From: Certhia americana | Taxonomy: Eukaryota; Chordata; Aves; Passeriformes; Certhiidae | Length of the DNA stretch: 64,000 nt | NCBI GenBank assembly: GCA_018697195.1 | Contig: CM031866.1 | Coordinates: 5,777,418-5,841,417 of the forward strand | Direction of reading: 5' to 3' | In this document: piece after piece, positions 1 through 11,900 of the stretch | How the letters are laid out: every line of letters begins with the position of its first letter | Numbering within the stretch: position 1 is the stretch's first letter | The notes under the pieces: generated by a model | Told to the model about the DNA's origin: nothing | Databases searched by the model: none | The model's input: only the letters and a program-made list of their open reading frames with translations | Program-made: the position numbers and the translations under genes

Positions 1-146
1 GTTGTTTTACTTTTTTGCCTAAGAGCTTATTCTGAATATGAGTTTTAAATACTGTTTGTCTGGTTTGCTGGTCATATATCTCCTGTAAAAAACCTTGCTA
101 AAGGGAAAGCAAGCAGGGAATGGATAATGAACTTTCAGCTTATCCC

Positions 147-163
147 TTTTTTTTTTTTTTTTT
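147..163. repeat. Poly(T) tract, 17 T
   Basis: An uninterrupted run of 17 thymines followed by AAAC. It could be the tail of a minus-strand retroposed element, but no element is recognisable beside it. Confidence 0.9.
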
Positions 164-734
164 AAACTATGATCTTTTGCACAGTGTTTGCTGGTATTGA
201 TGAGATTTACAAACATTTTCACAGCTACATAACACATATAAATGCATGCTAGCAACACCAACCAAACTGAAACTTGGCTCTACCCTTCCATCAGGAACTG
301 TTCAGAGTTTTATGAAAATAAAAATCACCACAACAACCATCTATTCTTTTCCATCCAAAATTTGAAGCTTCTTATGTGTCAGTATGCTCTCAGTGGCAAA
401 TCCTTTTCAACCAACCTCATGCTCCTGGCAAGACTTTACTGCCTTTTCATCTCTGCCCAAAAAACACTTCTGACTCTGCTTTGTGACCCAAGTGTGGCTC
501 AGGGTTTGACGTGCCATGGGCACTGGTACATTCAGGCAATTTTACCTTTTTCTTTTTATAACAGCTTTGGAAATGAATCTGTTTGTCAGGAGCAAATAAT
601 TTCTTTGATGGCACTTAGTGGGAATAGACATGTTGGATTATTTGGAATAATGCTGTAATGTAATGCCCAGTCATTGATGGCATGTCTACATCTTTTCCTC
701 TTGCTCCAACTTTTCCTGCTTGTTTTTTTTGTTT

Positions 735-834
735 NNNNNNNNNNNNNNNNNNNNNNNNNNNNNNNNNNNNNNNNNNNNNNNNNNNNNNNNNNNNNNNNNN
801 NNNNNNNNNNNNNNNNNNNNNNNNNNNNNNNNNN
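735..834. other. Assembly gap of 100 N
   Basis: Exactly 100 N, a length commonly used for gaps of unknown size. It is preceded by a T/G homopolymer-like stretch (TTTTTTTTGTTT), the kind of sequence that breaks assemblies. Its true length is unknown. Confidence 0.95.
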
Positions 835-1021
835 TAACTGAATGCTTGACACAGTTTGGCTTTGGTTCTCACATCTGATAGGGGTGAGGCTGCACAGTAA
901 TACACAGCAGCCTTTGCCTGTGAAAGTTTCAGATACTGTTTTTATCCTCAGTTCACTGATGGTTGAGATCATCTCATGGGGCAGGTGTAATACACATGCT
1001 TTTCTCATTCTGCTTTTGTAG

Positions 1022-1138
1022 GATTGTGACTTGGAGACAGATGTGAATAAATTGAGGTCAAGGCCAGTGCTTGACCGGCCAGAACAAGAGCTTGAAAAAT
1101 ATGAAGCTCTGTGTGCAGAACTCTCCCAGGATTTTCAG
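1022..1138 (+). CDS. AGBL1: AGBL1 exon, acidic linker segment (codons 1-39 of the part seen)
   Basis: This exon is 117 bp and begins and ends at phase 0. It follows the acceptor TTTTGTAG and precedes the donor GTATGA. It encodes 39 residues starting [10 protein letters not shown] and ending ELSQDFQ, rich in Asp and Glu. In CCP1/CCP4 proteins this region links the N-terminal armadillo-like repeats to the peptidase. No domain motif is visible. The call rests on the phase-compatible join to the next exon, whose open frame continues directly (phase 0 to phase 0), and on the good splice sites. Sequence conservation in this linker is expected to be low, so the exon is less certain than those encoding the enzyme. 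Confidence 0.72.
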
Positions 1139-2103
1139 GTATGACTGTAGTGCAGTTTCCTTAATTTGTGAATATTCTGGATTTTAAGAAATACCTGAAA
1201 GGGACTATCAACAAGACAAGGCTATTTCAAAAGTGAACCTCTAAGTCTTACAGGTTTGGAAAGCCAAAGATTATGATTTCTTGCAGTAGTTTATTGGTAT
1301 GAATCATGAGTGATGAAAGGAATGATGTTTGATGCACATTTGTCTGGGTGTAGATTAAGTAAGCATTGTTGAATCAATTGCCACATAAGAAATCTGTCAG
1401 ATAATTTGTATCCTTACTGGAAATTTCAACAGCCATATCAAAATCAGAATGAGATGTGAAAAGTAAATACTGTCAACTAGTGGTTTGAAGGAAGAGGAGA
1501 TTGAACTGAGTGAAATGAACAGTTCGAATAATTTTTTTCTAGTGATGCTTGGGACAAAAATATAAGGAATATTTCACTTATTACAAGTTTTGGAGTTTAG
1601 GAGAGCTGAAAACCCTGTTTCACATATGAATCTAAAAAAAATCACTGGGTTAATGCATCTCCTGTACACACAATATTGTGATATTAATTGTGACCATAAG
1701 TAGCAAAATGGAATTAAATCATACTCCTGCATGAAGGTGGGGTGAGTTTTGCATGACAGATTGGCCACCTTTATCCTCCTGTAACATTTATATAAAAAAA
1801 AATGCTTTGCAGAATATCTTCCCTTCTTTACATGAATGATTGGTTTTGGGCGCGTCATCTGGGCGAGTCATCTCCAATCAGATCCTTTTGGGTTCTGAGG
1901 ATTTCTGTTGAAACAGCTTTGTGGATAGAGAAATGCTGGCAGGTGGCCCATGCACTGATTTTGCTCTGGCTGTTTTATTGGTTGAGTACAGTTTTGGGAG
2001 ATGTGTAAATATTTCCTCTTTTCCTCCTTGAAAGGTTTCCTCTGGAAGGAGGCACAATCTGTCTGTAGTTTCTTTTAATTTCTTCTGCTTTTTAACTTTA
2101 AAG
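1139..2103 (+). other. Intron, 965 bp
   Basis: Phase 0 intron with donor GTATGA and acceptor ACTTTAAAG, the latter preceded by the T-rich tract TTTTAATTTCTTCTGC. I see no repeat or gene inside. Confidence 0.75.
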
Positions 2104-2705
2104 GAGCTTGAATTTGAGTCTGAGGAAAAGAAGAGCTTGGAGGACAGGACTGAGACTCTTTCCTCTGCTCCCTCTCATTTCATTCCAAGTGCTACTTCTG
2201 TGAAACATCCAAACTGCAGATGGAGAAACCACAGTGTCACAGAGATGGGACCAGATCCAGGGGAACAGGATTTCAAAGTCCCATTGCAGAGCTGGAGGAA
2301 GAAGGAGGAATGCATATGGGATAAGAATGATGAAAAGAGAGACATTGCTGAAGAAGCCCAGGATAAAGAGCTCTGTGAGAAGGAAGATCCAGCCAGGAGT
2401 CATGTATTTGCTTTGTGCCCTCTCCCAAAAGATACTGCTTGGTACAAAAAAGTGTTTTACCCTCATTGTGAGGCCTCGATCAGTCATAGCCCTGAAGGGA
2501 GGCTGGAGAGCTCAGATATAGCTAGAAATCTTCTGGAGAAACACCAAGGGGATATCCCATTCCACAGCCCTTGTTTCTATGCAGCCAGGGCCAAATGTGT
2601 GAAGTCCATCCCAGGCTACAGAGAGCTGGCATTCCCGGATTTCTGGGGTCACCAGCCACCTCCTTACAGCAAGCCCGTGTTGGAGCGCAGGCGTGGGGTC
2701 CAAAG
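2104..2705 (+). CDS. AGBL1: AGBL1 large linker exon (codons 40-239)
   Basis: This exon of 602 bp is open throughout and runs phase 0 to phase 2 (200 codons plus AG). It begins ELEFESEEKK after an acceptor AAAG and ends at CAAAG before GTGAGT. The first three quarters are highly charged and low in recognisable motifs (for example KKEECIWDKNDEKRD), as expected of a disordered linker. The last 30 or so residues (YRELAFPDFWGH, PPPYSKPVLERR, GVQR) resemble the conserved block that precedes the peptidase in the CCP1/CCP4 lineage. Reading on past the exon end meets a TGA at once, so the donor at 2706 is well placed. The split codon AG|G gives Arg with the next exon. Confidence 0.85.
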
Positions 2706-3895
2706 GTGAGTGTGCTTTACTGTAGTGACCACATGGAGAGCTCTTGGGCTCAAAACTGGCTGATGTAGCTTCTGACTCTAACAGCTCTGAATGTCTTGGG
2801 AAGTTATTGAACAAATTTTTTGCTACCCAATTATTTGCATCAATTCATTGGTAAATTCATCAAATTCCCATCAATTTGTGATGAGAATCCAAGCTGGGTT
2901 GTGAATCTGACCTTGCTAGAACACAAATGAAAACAAGTCCATTTTAGAGATGAGAAGCCTCTGTGTCCTTGTGAGATATGCTTTTACCTTCAGTCTTACT
3001 CTTTATTCAGCTACCTTTAGTGCTTGCAGCATTGATCCTGTCTGGTTCTTTCAGGGAAAATCCAGGAAGGACCTCTCATTATTTAGGTGCTCAGATGAGT
3101 GGGAAGTTGTGTTTTGAAGTTGTGCTGGGAGAGAAATCTCTTATAACTGCAGTTTTTTCTGCTACAAGTAGGGCTATATGCAGTGACTTTACATTTCTTT
3201 TTAGTGGTATAGGGAATTGCTAGCAGGCAGCAAAGATGGTGGATTCTTTGCTAAATTTTAGAGTTGATCAGCTAATGATATTTGTTAAGACCACTGATTT
3301 CTGACTGCTAGGGAGGATTACAGTAATTATATAAGCTAGAAATCTTATTTAGAGGGAAAAATCACTCTACCATCTTCTTGCACTGTTGCTCTAAAGGCTC
3401 TGCTTTTATGGCTACAACAACACGTGTAACTGTATGGCTAAAATGGGACTAATCATATCATGCTTCAAAGCATAACATGATTGCTTCAAAGGTCAGGAAG
3501 AAAATCTGGTATTCCACATTTGATCATCTTCAGGGAACAGAGAAGCTCTGTTTAATGATGAGTAGAAATCAGCTTGACTTATAGTCAATATTCACTGTGA
3601 GTCAGACTAGTAGGTTTGTAAGTTATGGCAGATATTTCCTCACAGGGTAAGACTGGCCACTTGGGGGATGGCATTGACTGGGAAGAACTGGGGATAAAAA
3701 GGTAATTTGTTGTAGTGGGGACAGAGCAGAAGTGTTCTCATGGTGGGGAGAAAAAGTTCACCTGGAATTAGTACATGGAGGTCTTTTTCAGTCCTTAAAA
3801 AGAATCGTAGGAAATTCTTTCTGGAAGAATACTCTATATCAATATTTCTCACACTGTCACTACAATTTGATGATTTGCTGCTTTCTTTTTCCCAG
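2706..3895 (+). other. Intron, 1190 bp
   Basis: Phase 2 intron with donor GTGAGT and acceptor TTTTTCCCAG. No repeat or RNA gene is recognised. A frame of 82 codons at 2978-3223 has no homology I know of. Confidence 0.8.
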
Positions 3896-3979
3896 GGACA
3901 AAGTCCTTGATGATGTTCGCCGCCTCATCCAGCCCGGGGATGTGATAGGAAGAACTGTGTTTGATTTAGATGATCCCAG
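3896..3979 (+). CDS. AGBL1: AGBL1 exon, pre-catalytic segment (codons 240-268)
   Basis: This exon is 84 bp with phase 2 at both ends, between the acceptor CTTTTTCCCAG and the donor GTGGGT. It encodes DKVLDDVRRLIQPGDVIG followed by RTVFDLDDP. The pattern of a RLI-P-DVI helix followed by VFDLD is the conserved entry to the catalytic unit in CCP1/CCP4 proteins. Both boundary codons are split: AG|G at the 5' end and AG|C at the 3' end. The length is a multiple of three with equal phases, so skipping it would keep the reading frame. Confidence 0.9.
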
Positions 3980-4975
3980 GTGGGTCACTTAAAACTGAAT
4001 GTTGCAACCAGGGGCACTGCCAGTGCTGTCACTGAGCTCAGTTTACTTGACCAGCTCTGATAGAAGCAAAGAAGTAACACAGGAGGTAAAGGCCTAAGAG
4101 AGAAAATATCCAGGAGCAGCAGATTCCTTGTAGGTGACTCCAGGGAAAGGACTTGTTGTGGAAGTCACTGGAGCAGGAGAAAATCAAAACTTTTAGATGG
4201 AACAAAAGGGGACTGTAGGTTGTCCCTGGATCTGTCTGCATTGCATGCAGTGATTTGGAACAGAAACGTGAAGACTGGTGATGGTCTTACAAATCCATCT
4301 TTTCCAACCCCTGAGGCAGCATTTCCCATTGAGTGTCTGCAGTGCCACAGGCTGTAGATGTACTCTGCTTCATATGTGTGACACTCCCACAGCACTTTTG
4401 AAAAAACCCTCAAACACCTGGCCTTGTGAACTGCTTTAAGCACTCAGGTATGGTCTGTGAGAAGATGTAGCACTGGGCAGTTGAGTGGGTCCAAATTTAA
4501 AGACATTGCATTCAGAGGAAGGATAAGTGACTTTGGTGTAAAAAAGAGGTGAGAGTTTGAGGTAGGAGAACGTTATGAAGTTGCTTAGGATTAATTTAAG
4601 GATTTCTAAGCACTTGGAGAAAAAACTCTATAGATGAGGGAAGAGTAAATGTAGAGTAATTGTATAAAGCTGCCTTCTGCAATTACCAAAATAATAGGAA
4701 TAGTCCAGTGGGAAAGTAACTGAGTAAAGAAAGCAAATATGGACAGTGACAAGAGAGTATTGGGAAAAAGGAAGATGTGATTTAGAATTACTAAGCAAGA
4801 CTAAAGAGGAAAGCTGCATTGGATAGGAATCTTATGGATTTTTTCATCTCTTCCTCCTTCCCAGGGTCTTGCTTAGCAAAAAAAATTATTAAAGCAAATT
4901 TTAGCATAGAAAAGGTGCTGGGGAAGGCTTAACTTTGAAGCAACCTGCTACAGGTGTCCTTGCTTTGCTTTCCAG
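3980..4975 (+). other. Intron, 996 bp
   Basis: Phase 2 intron with donor GTGGGT and acceptor TTGCTTTCCAG. I see nothing beyond unique sequence. Confidence 0.8.
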
Positions 4976-5065
4976 CAATGGCTCAAGCCCAGCTGCTCCA
5001 GGCTGTCTGACATTTTTCTCCAAGTTTGAGTCAGGAAACCTCCGGAAAGCGGTCCAAGTGCGTGA
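4976..5065 (+). CDS. AGBL1: AGBL1 exon, start of CCP N-domain (codons 268-298)
   Basis: This exon is 90 bp with phase 2 at both ends, flanked by TTTCCAG and GTAAGT. It encodes a short Ser/Gly/Pro-rich run (SNGSSPAAPGC) and then LTFFSKFESGNLRKAVQVRE. The FxSxFESGNL block is a signature of all cytosolic carboxypeptidases and opens their beta-sandwich N-domain, which packs against the peptidase core. The last codon is GA|G. Like the exon before it, this one is symmetric and could be skipped in frame, but loss of the FESGNL strand would probably destabilise the enzyme. Confidence 0.92.
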
Positions 5066-5400
5066 GTAAGTACCCTGCAGAGAGGTGTCCCAGCCTGCCT
5101 GCTGCCGTGACCACAGCTAGGGATGGTGGCCATCTCCTGGGTTTGGAAAGGGTCAGCCAGGGAAGCAGGTTAGATGATGTGGAGCTTATTATGCCTTCTA
5201 ACACCTGGGTGTCATGGAAGGAACATGATTGAGAAAACAGAGCTCAAAATGTTTTGACTGCTATAGTGTGAGTATTTAATGGTGTTTAATGGTGGTGCTC
5301 ACAAAATATCAATCAATTTGACTGCATATCCTGCTGTCAGCATGTTCTGTGGCAGACAGGAGGTGTTCATGGCCACTGCTTTTGTTATTTTCTTTTACAG
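5066..5400 (+). other. Intron, 335 bp (shortest)
   Basis: Phase 2 intron with donor GTAAGT and acceptor TTTTCTTTTACAG. It contains a perfect two-copy tandem of TTTAATGGTG (5275-5284 and 5285-5294) and nothing else recognisable. Confidence 0.85.
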
Positions 5401-5549
5401 GTTTGAGTATGACCTAATTATGAATGCAGATGTGAACAGCAACCAGCACCACCAATGGTTCTACTTCGAGGTCCGTGACATGAAGTCAGCAGTTCCCTAT
5501 CGCTTCAACATCATCAACTGTGAGAAGTTAAACAGCCAGTTTAATTATG
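5401..5549 (+). CDS. AGBL1: AGBL1 exon, core of CCP N-domain (codons 298-348)
   Basis: This exon is 149 bp, entered at phase 2 and left at phase 1 (TAT G|GC). It encodes [38 protein letters not shown] and LNSQFNYG. The HQWFYFEV and RFNIINCEK blocks are invariant-looking signatures of the CCP N-domain, and their order and spacing match the family. The donor is GTATGAG, after the exon sequence TAATTATG. This exon alone is enough to place the gene in the cytosolic carboxypeptidase family. Confidence 0.96.
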
Positions 5550-8500
5550 GTATGAGCCTTTGGGGAATTGGGGTAGCCTTCTCTTCACAAGAATATCTTT
5601 TTAATGCCATAAAGGTTTCAAACTCTCTGTGTCTATAACCATAAGGGAGACCGTAAATTCAATCTTGTCTGCCCTGAAGTCCACTGAAAAAGTCACTTTA
5701 GATTTGTCAAGGAACCTTTGTCTATCCTCAGGAGGACTGAAAAGGAAACTGAATATTGAGACCTGGGAGAGGATTTGTGAGGGGGAAATAAATGTCCTTG
5801 TTGTGTTTATAGACCAGAACTGAAGAAGAATGACACTAGGGCTGGGAGAGCTGTGGGGGAAAAGACAATCTGTTGGAACTGAGTGAGCAGCATAGGATTG
5901 GAAAGTCCTTCTAAGATCTAAATGAATGTGATAAATCCTCAAACAAATATTCATGATTCTTTGGTTTTATCTAGTAAGACATCTTCAGAACTACTGAAAT
6001 TTCTGTTGATATTATTGATGATAAAAAATTCTGTTCCTTGTGGTCTTTGAGATCCTGTCTTGGTTTGGGAGGAAGGCAGAATTGTTCAGAAGCAAGCAGA
6101 GCAAATCCCATCTTTCAATACTTATTTTGGAAGAGAAATTATCTTTTCTACAAGGAGACTGTGGACTGAATTCTTAGATGGCATAGACTGTGTTTCTTTT
6201 CATTTGTTTCCATGGAGCTCTGTTAATTTACACCAGCTCAAGACCTGACTTAGAATGTTTAATAAGTCCATAATATTAGACTTTGCATTCCTCTGAAGCC
6301 CTGTGGCTACAGCCTCCAGCATCACCAGGACAACTCTCTGAGGATCAATGTACCTATAACAAACAGCATCAGGAGATGGAATCACTTTTATGTGTGAAAC
6401 TGGCTGGATGAGTGACATGATGAATTAAAATGCATTTACTCTTTAACTCAAAGGGCTGAAGTTCAAGTATTTATACAGAGCCCAACTGAATATTTTTGGT
6501 CATCTTATACTGCTTACCTGAATAATCAAACAATTCAATGTGGTGTGTGTGGTAGGAGCCTGAAAATGAAGGATTTGGATGTCCTATTTTAAAACACAAT
6601 GCAATTGTTGATGTAGCCCCTAGTGCTTTCACTCCTGTAGACAGAGAGTCTGGTTATTATTGGTGGAAGGTTGTTTGTTATCTGCTAGTTTGGCTATTGT
6701 CAGCATTTATAATCTCATTTTGTGTACCTGAAACTGCACATGACTCACATGTTCAAGCATGCAATGAAAAATACATTTGGAAGAGAAATGTGAAAATACC
6801 ATCTGGACTAAGGAGGGAGGCTAAGCCATGGCTGGCTTTTGGATGGCTTTTTCATGGGGCTGGCAACTAAACAATTCCTCTGTGGGTTCCTTCTGCTGCT
6901 CCAAGTGGGCAGTGAAGCTCCAGCTTTTCTGGCTTGGCTGAGGAAGACTCATTACCCCTTCCAGCACATGCATAGCATTTACACAGAGCAGGGGTAAGAG
7001 ATGCTGTTTATTTGTCACATTCCCTCTGCACCTCCCTGGGCTAATGCCCATACTCTGAGACAAAAAGCCTCCAGTTGTGATGTAGTGCCAAAGTGCCCTG
7101 GGTGGCAATTCTTTACAGCTCCTGGTTACTTGTCTGGTTTTGTTTTCCCCATTTACTCTTGGTTAGATGGCAATGTGTGACTTTCAAATCATCATAAAGG
7201 ATATTTAATGAAATAGCTGTGGCCAGGAGCAGAGCAAGACAGGAGGCGCAGCCTCTACCTCTCTCCTTCTCCCTCTTTCACTCACTTACTTTACCATAGG
7301 AAATAATGGAATTTCATCAGAATCCTGATTTCAGTTTGTTTTCTAAAACTGAACATTTCCACAGGGGAAGTAAAGAGGAGAAACTGTTTTGGTTTTTTTC
7401 TATTAAAATGAGATGTCAGACTAGTAGCAACCATTGCTCTGAGACAGTTTCATGTGTGAGTCTTTTGGACTTGGAGGGAAAGGCAGGAGCTGGCATTCAG
7501 AATATCAAGACCCCTTCAGACACTGAGCCCCACATCCCTTGTCTGATCAACTGGGCATCTGGATGGGTTTGTGTCTCTCAAAATTCGTGGTGGCCATGTC
7601 CTGGTACCAAACACAGAATTGTCTCTTGTACATAACTCACAGCACTAGTTCAGAAAACATTATGGAGGCTACTCCTGGCTGTGGTGAGTTAGTGCCAAAG
7701 TTAATGAGTTAATGCCACATCACAGCCAAAGGTGAGCTGGAAAGGCATTGCTGCAGATACTTTCTGGCTCTACAACACTGGAGAGTGTAACAGAGAAACC
7801 CAAAGGAAGAAGGGAGCTGAATAGCTGAAATTTGCTAATGCAAATATGTCATCAGTATTAATGATTTTCAAGCATCACCACCCCTCAGCACAAGAACAGC
7901 CAAGAGAAGGCTCAGAGGGCAACTTATCAAAGTGCAAAAATACTTGGGAGGGCATTTTTCTCTTTCCTAAATGTGCTTTCACAGAAGTGGTGCCAGCAAA
8001 TTTGCCAGGCCCAGCTGTGACTGTGCTGGGTCCACTGGAGCTGCTGACAGGAGCCTTCCCTGCACCTCTCTCCAGGGACACCCTGTGCAGAGGGCTCTGC
8101 TGGGGAGGGCAGCATCCTCACCCTGCCCTAGAGAGCAGGCAGGTGTGTACAGAACAGGAAATTGACACAAAAACTCCCTGCAGCTGGGCTGGCTTCATGG
8201 AGCTGTGAGTAAGGAACGTGTAGCTCAGATCAGACAAAGCCTTGTCTCCCAGGGCATGAAATGGTAATATTTTGTAGGTCAGGAAAACATCATGCTCTGG
8301 GATGATGCAGTACCAGGATGGATACTATTGCTATGAGTATTTATGACACTTAGGTGTTATTTGGGTCTAATAGTAAGTTTAAAACCTTCCAGTTTTACTT
8401 GCTGATTTTGGTAGGCAGGGTAGGGGATGCATCACTGATCCCTGATGCTATGGTAGGATTAAGAATTCAATACTAGTGCAGCCAAGCATAAAATATTGGA

Positions 8501-8826
8501 CTAACCAAATTACTGATCTTATTGATGCCTTGATTCATATTGTTTTCTTTCTCTTCCTCTGTTTGTAAACAAAATGGCTTGCAAAGGTCAGAAGAATAAT
8601 TTATTTTTTGATAAACTCCAGATCATTTCTTCTGGAGGGGCTTTTTGTACAGATATGGCTGTTTGAGAACAAAACACAGGGATTTGGGAATGTATTTACT
8701 CTGCATAAACTATCAGCAGAGAGAGCACTGACAAAATAATGATGCCTCTCCTTTAGCCTTTTTCTTCCCACTCCTGCCTTTTCCAGCCAGGGAAGTCACA
8801 TCACCTGAAACTCTTGTTTTCTGTAG
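5550..8826 (+). other. Intron, 3277 bp
   Basis: Phase 1 intron with donor GTATGA and acceptor TTGTTTTCTGTAG. A segment around 7980-8200 is richer in G+C than its surroundings and open in several frames, but I recognise no protein or repeat. The rest appears unique. Confidence 0.85.
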
Positions 8827-8914
8827 GCATGCAGCTGGTCATGTACTCAGTGAGGGAAGCTCTCCAGGGCAGGCCTCGCTGGATTCGGGCAGGCCAGGAG
8901 ATTTGCTACTACAA
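8827..8914 (+). CDS. AGBL1: AGBL1 exon, CCP N-domain (codons 348-377)
   Basis: This exon is 88 bp, phase 1 in and phase 2 out. It encodes [17 protein letters not shown] followed by [13 protein letters not shown]. The pattern GMxxxxYSxxEA, then W-R-G-x-x-I-x-Y-Y-x-N (completed by the next exon), is conserved across CCP proteins and continues the N-domain. The acceptor is TTTTCTGTAG and the donor GTAAGT. The split Lys codon AA|A joins precisely to NHY in the next exon, which confirms both borders. Confidence 0.95.
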
Positions 8915-11900
8915 GTAAGTGCACTTTTGGTGAATATTTTGTGCCTTCCTTTCTGCACTGTTTTGCTCCTGTTAACTGCCCTGATGTCATGAGCCCCTTG
9001 CCACCAGTGCCCCTATTTGAAATGTCTCTAAATTGGTGCTGGCTCAATGTGTTATGTGCTTCCACCCTCAGAAAACAGCCACAAGTGAGATCTCACTATT
9101 AGATGCCAGGGAATATGCAGAATTCCCTTGCCCAGGAGGAAGGAGAAAAGCAGTGTAGTTATTTTTTCCCCTGTCTAGGTAGAAAAGAGCTGGATGGGAT
9201 CATTGCTTTTCTGTTGCATACTCTGAGTTTCATAAGAGATAAAGGAGCTGAGAAGCTAAAGAATGGGTTGGATATACAACAGTGGTGAAGAGGAATCCTG
9301 ACAAGCTCAGTGCTGATATTTGTGCAAGTTCCCTGTTTCAGGCTGCTTTCGCAGTGTGCCAGAGTCTCAGAAGAAAATTCCAAGTTGTCCCAATTTCTGT
9401 TGTAATTTTTTTTTCCAGAGGTGGGGTGGGGAAGGCATAGATTATCCTCTCTCAGCATAGCATCTGTCTACAGCAATTTGAGTAGCTATTTTATCTTGTT
9501 TCAAGTACTTTTTCTGACCTTCATGTATCTGACCTTAACCTTTTCTCCCTCAAGAGCTCACATATGTGGTGCAGTGACTTCCCTTTACATGCCTGTAATC
9601 TGAATTCTCTGAGTATGGGCAGACTTTTCATGCTGGATTCCATTGCAGTGGCTTCTCATATCATTAACAAGGCAGCTATTGTGCAGTGATTAAACAGCAG
9701 CTGACTTCCAAGATTAAGCCATGATTGTGCAATTAAGCCTGTAATCAGATTCTTGTTCAGAATATATGAGAGAATTGTTCTATTGATTTGGAATATTCTG
9801 TGTTTTCTAGCTGTACATTGAATTATATGTCAACATAATCATCTAGTATAAGTACTTGTTGTCTCTCATTTATTGTGTGTTCCTGGTTATCACATATTTT
9901 TGTGTACACAAAAATATGCATGCACACACATAAATATGTTTTCACCTCTACTGAAACTTTAATGTTTTTATTTCAGTGATTATAAAAGATTATCAGTCAT
10001 TAGAAGTTGTAGTGGTGAGGAATGTGAAACTAGTGTGCTTGGGGCTGCTCAGGCTTTCTCTCAGAAGAGAAGGGGATGGGATTGTTACAGTGATATCACA
10101 TTGCCAGTATTTTTGGGAAAGAGCTCGCTTCAGTTCTATTCACCCTGGTCACAGGTATCCTATGGTGGTGGTTGCATATTTTGAAGGGAACCTCATCCAA
10201 GTATTTTTACCAGGAGTTATTAATAAATATGGGAAAAGATTGGTGCACTTTCAAAAATACAGAGGAACTCAGGGATGCCTTTAATTGCTTTTGCAGTAGG
10301 GCCTTTACTGACACCTCTGAGCTGAAGGACAGGGGGAGGAAAAGCTCGTTGGTGAGATGCCTGTGTGAAGCAGGTTGGCTGATCTTTGGCATTCATCTTC
10401 CCTGTGAATGGGGTAATTCACTCATAAAGATGAATGTTGTGGCACAGCTGTGTCACTGTGTACCTTTCTCATATGTCTCACAAGAGTTTTTATGTTGTGG
10501 AGAATATTAGCAGAGCTCTTGTCAAAAAGTAGCTGAGTGACACTTCTGCTCTATTTTATTGCCTCTCTGTGAAGTGACAGGATGCACCCTTGATAAACAG
10601 TTGCAGTTACAATAGGATCATCTAATTCTCTTGCTGTCTTGGCAGCTTTTATGCACTGAATAATATTCCTTTCTGGCAAATTATTTAAGGAACAATGGCA
10701 GCTGAGTGTTGAATTGGTGACAATGTGCTTATGCCTTCGGTTTCATGGCTCATTCTAAGCATATTATCTAACCTCCAGCTTTTTCAGACAGTAGTCAGGT
10801 CAGGTAGTAATGAGGTACATGGAGTGTTTTGTTCTCTCATCAACACTAAAAACTTGGCTGTTTAGTGATCATAACGATGTCAGAACTAGGTTGTCTCTTT
10901 TCAGCATGTTTATAATCACATTAGATGAAATAAACATCATAACATTAGCAGGTCACTTCTCAGCTCTAATGGTATCTGTGAGAGGGTGAGACATCAGTCT
11001 CACTCTGAGAGCACCTGGCCTTTGCAGTATGACTGAACACCTTAATGGCACAATGGCTGGGGGAATATTCTACTTCAGCTTGGATTCTGCCTGATATATT
11101 GACAACAAAAATACCTTATCAGGGATTTGCCCTTTGGAAAGAAATTTGTATTGTGCATTTTCTGCTTTCCAATGTGCCAGACCCCAAAATAACAGCCATG
11201 CCCAGTAAGTTGTTAATATTGCTTTTTTATGGTATGAACCAGGGTGTTAAAATATCTTGTACTTAATAACCACATAGTGATGTAAGGAAGTCCAAACATG
11301 GAAAATGAGGACAACTACAGGTGGGAAATATTTTGGACCAAGGGAATACAACAGATTAGGGGAGAGAAACTTGTTACTTTCCATTTGAACTGTTTTGAAG
11401 TGGCCCAGAATCTTGGGATATTGATACTTTCTTTGGCCATTTTAGTCTAAGCTGAAAATTCCATATTCCATCATCTAACAGTGTTTTTTACAACATTAAA
11501 TGCTGCGGATAGAAGTCTAAAGATCAGATGGCCAAGAGATATTGTTCCTGAATCACTTGGTGCTTTTGAATTCCTCAGCTGCCTTCCTGCCTGTATCTTT
11601 GTCCAAGCTGCTTCACCTGCCTGTCTGTTTCTCCACCTACAAGAGTGGAAAATTAGAGTCACTTATCTGCCACACAAAAAATGAAATAAATGGGGAAGCA
11701 TGTTTTAATCAGATAGTGTCTGCAAAGATCTTTTTTTTTAAGCTCAAAAATTATCTTGCAGAGTAATAGATAAGTAGTATTATAATTATTTATTAACTCT
11801 TCATCACTACTATGCTGGAAATATAACACTTGTGCATTTTTTTTCTGGAGAGCAGCAACCAAAGTGATCTCACTGCTACAGAGTGACTGAAAGGCACAGA

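Larger units (their letters stand above)
1..1021. other. Intron sequence upstream of the first exon seen, with a gap
   Basis: This is presumed intron of the same gene, ending in the acceptor TTTTGTAG at 1014-1021. It holds a 17-T run (147-163) and a 100-N assembly gap (735-834). A frame open for 139 codons on the + strand (242-658) has no recognisable domain and no convincing splice donor at its end. I did not find a further AGBL1 exon here, although one could lie inside the gap. Confidence 0.6.

Noticed and set aside
242..658. 139-codon open frame upstream of the gap, with an acceptor-like TTTTTATAACAG inside
   Set aside because: No CCP or armadillo-repeat similarity I can name, and no consensus donor at a sensible place after it. 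Most likely chance.
7846..8208. G+C-rich region open in several frames on both strands
   Set aside because: Multiple overlapping open frames are expected from G+C-rich sequence with few stop codons. No protein family recognised.
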